Assembly: GCA_014706295.1 (NCBI GenBank) | Contig: JACSVZ010000001.1 | Location: 40,050,383 to 40,114,382, forward strand | DNA: 64,000 bases | Reading direction: 5' to 3' | Source: Lycocorax pyrrhopterus obiensis | Lineage: Eukaryota; Chordata; Aves; Passeriformes; Paradisaeidae | In this document: positions 62,708 to 64,000 of the stretch, in pieces | Layout: each line of letters begins with the position of its first letter | How positions within the stretch are numbered: position 1 is the first letter of the stretch | Notes under the pieces: model-generated | What the model saw: only the letters and a program-made list of their open reading frames with translations | The model's database searches: none | What the model was told of the DNA's origin: nothing | Position numbers and translations under genes: made by a program

Positions 62708-63000
62708 TCATAGAATAATCTGAGTTGCAAGGGACCCACATGGACCATCAAATCCAACTTCTGGCCCTGCACAGCATCATCCTCAAGAATCACAACCATG
62801 TGCCTGAGAGCATTGTCCAGATACTTCTTGAACTCAGACAGACTTGGTGCTGTGACCACTTCCCTGGCGAGTCTGTTCCAGTGCCCAACCACCCTGTGGG
62901 TGAAAAACCTTTTCCCTGATATCCAGTCTAAACTTCCCCTGACTCAGCTTCATGCTGTTTCCTCAAGTCCTGTCACTGGTCACAAGAGTGAAGAGATCAG
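62708..63000 (-). mobile_element. CR1 LINE 3' end, minus orientation
   Basis: It begins with TCATAGAATAATCTGAGTTG, the reverse complement of the CR1 terminus. It runs through the complement of the HWNRLAREVVTAPSLSEFKK segment and the GRFRLD-type region, ending near 63000 by 5' truncation. No frame is intact across it. Confidence 0.92.
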
Positions 63001-64000
63001 TACTTTCAGTGGCCTTTGGCTCAACAGCTCTTTCCCTAACTGAAAGGACTTTCAGGCCAGAAAGGTTATGATGATCTTGACCTCCACAGCAAAAAAAGCC
63101 AAGAAATTCTATAATGTGAGCTTTGCTTGGAGTCCATAACTTGAGGGATGACTTAGATCACAGGATTCAGAAAAGCTATTGAATCTTAATTTAGAAACTG
63201 GGAAATAGAGCTTAGTGGGTCCTTAGGGATAATACCAAATAACTCCTCTTGTGGCTAAAAGAGAAGGATCTTACTCTAAATGAGTATAATTTCACCTGCT
63301 ATTTATTGGTTCTCACTGTCATTTTAGCTGACAGATTAAAGAGACTTTTAATATTTGAAATTCTCTTGCAAATCCTAGTACATTATGATCAAGGTTTTGT
63401 ATAAGCTAGGCAGGTGCTTCTTCATTCTCTCACTGCAAGGCAGATTTTCCTGGCTTTTCCAGTTTGTCAATTATTTGTGTTAAAATGCAATACAATTTCA
63501 GTAAAAGTTTGATGAATGCCATATATAACATCATCATTATTACTTCTTAATATTCCTTCACTTTTAAATCCAAAGTTTGTACCGTAAGTATGAAACTTTT
63601 TGAGTTCTTCATAACGACACTATAACACCTCTATAATTTGACTTTAAAATATTCTTTGTACTTAGATGCCTTTTCTCCCTATAAATATTTATAGCTGCAT
63701 CTATTTTTTTTTGTTCAGATAAAGCTATGTTGCAAGTTTTGTATAAAAATATTTTTGAATAGAATATTAGCATTCAATAGAATATACCATACTGTCTTCA
63801 TAGAAACTCATAACCACACAGTGACACTTGACAGGTGAAATACTAATCCCCCTAAGCAACAGGCCTAAATTTCAGCAAATCATGTTGATATTAGAAACTC
63901 AGTAATTCTTTAATTCCTACATTGGATACTTACTTTCGACATTTATGATTTTGCCAAAGATTCTCATCATGTTATTTTAGCCCCCTTTGCTTTACATTTC
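63001..64000. other. Gene-free right end of the window
   Basis: AT-rich unique sequence with no feature recognised. Confidence 0.6.

Noticed and set aside
36009..64000. DOCK9 first exon expected from human synteny
   Set aside because: No DOCK9-like coding segment or second CpG island was recognised, so it is not annotated.
1..64000. CRISPR arrays, operons, tRNA or rRNA genes
   Set aside because: The window is vertebrate nuclear DNA; no array of spaced repeats, rRNA match or convincing tRNA cloverleaf was seen by eye.

Overview
The window looks like a piece of a bird nuclear genome. It carries many truncated CR1 LINEs (the dominant avian LINE) on both strands, avian-style solo LTRs with 5-bp target duplications, one CpG island, and two vertebrate genes recognised by protein similarity. 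LTRs that begin TGTCCTGG or TGTCTTGG are common in songbirds and relatives, so a neoavian and possibly passerine source is likely. That last step is inference.

Genes. (1) UBAC2, a rhomboid-like ER membrane pseudoprotease with a C-terminal UBA domain, runs on the minus strand. Exon 1 lies in the CpG island near 35.5 kb, exon 2 near 26.9 kb, exon 3 near 23.6 kb and exon 4 near 23.0 kb. All four have canonical GT-AG borders and their phases fit together, giving about the first 128 residues. The remaining exons should lie beyond the left edge. (2) GPR18, a rhodopsin-class GPCR of leukocytes, is complete on the plus strand (coding exon 19820-20785). It sits inside UBAC2 intron 4, antisense to its host, as in mammals. 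A separate non-coding first exon ending at 16412 can be proposed from its donor site and promoter motifs. Its partner in mammals, GPR183, is not in the window.

Layout. 1-22.99 kb is UBAC2 intron 4 (partial), holding GPR18, a possible 248-bp LTR-like insertion and a solo LTR just after the GPR18 polyA signal. 22.99-35.57 kb is UBAC2 exons 4 to 1 and introns 3 to 1, with three CR1 pieces and a decayed coding-like patch. 35.4-35.8 kb is the CpG-island promoter. 36-64 kb holds no gene I can support. It has CR1 fragments, a second solo LTR nested in a CR1, small tandem repeats, and motif-rich stretches that could be distal regulatory DNA. By human synteny this should be the gap between the divergent UBAC2 and DOCK9 genes.

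The most interesting points are: two upstream ORFs predicted in the spliced GPR18 leader, one of which stops on the receptor's own start codon (ATGA overlap); a (GTTT)5 microsatellite serving as the polypyrimidine tract of UBAC2 exon 2; a solo LTR with two AP-1 sites beside GPR18; and a DRF-motif GPR18 with a shortened, sequon-free N terminus. I found no wholly new system. Most open frames here are chance ORFs or CR1 remnants.
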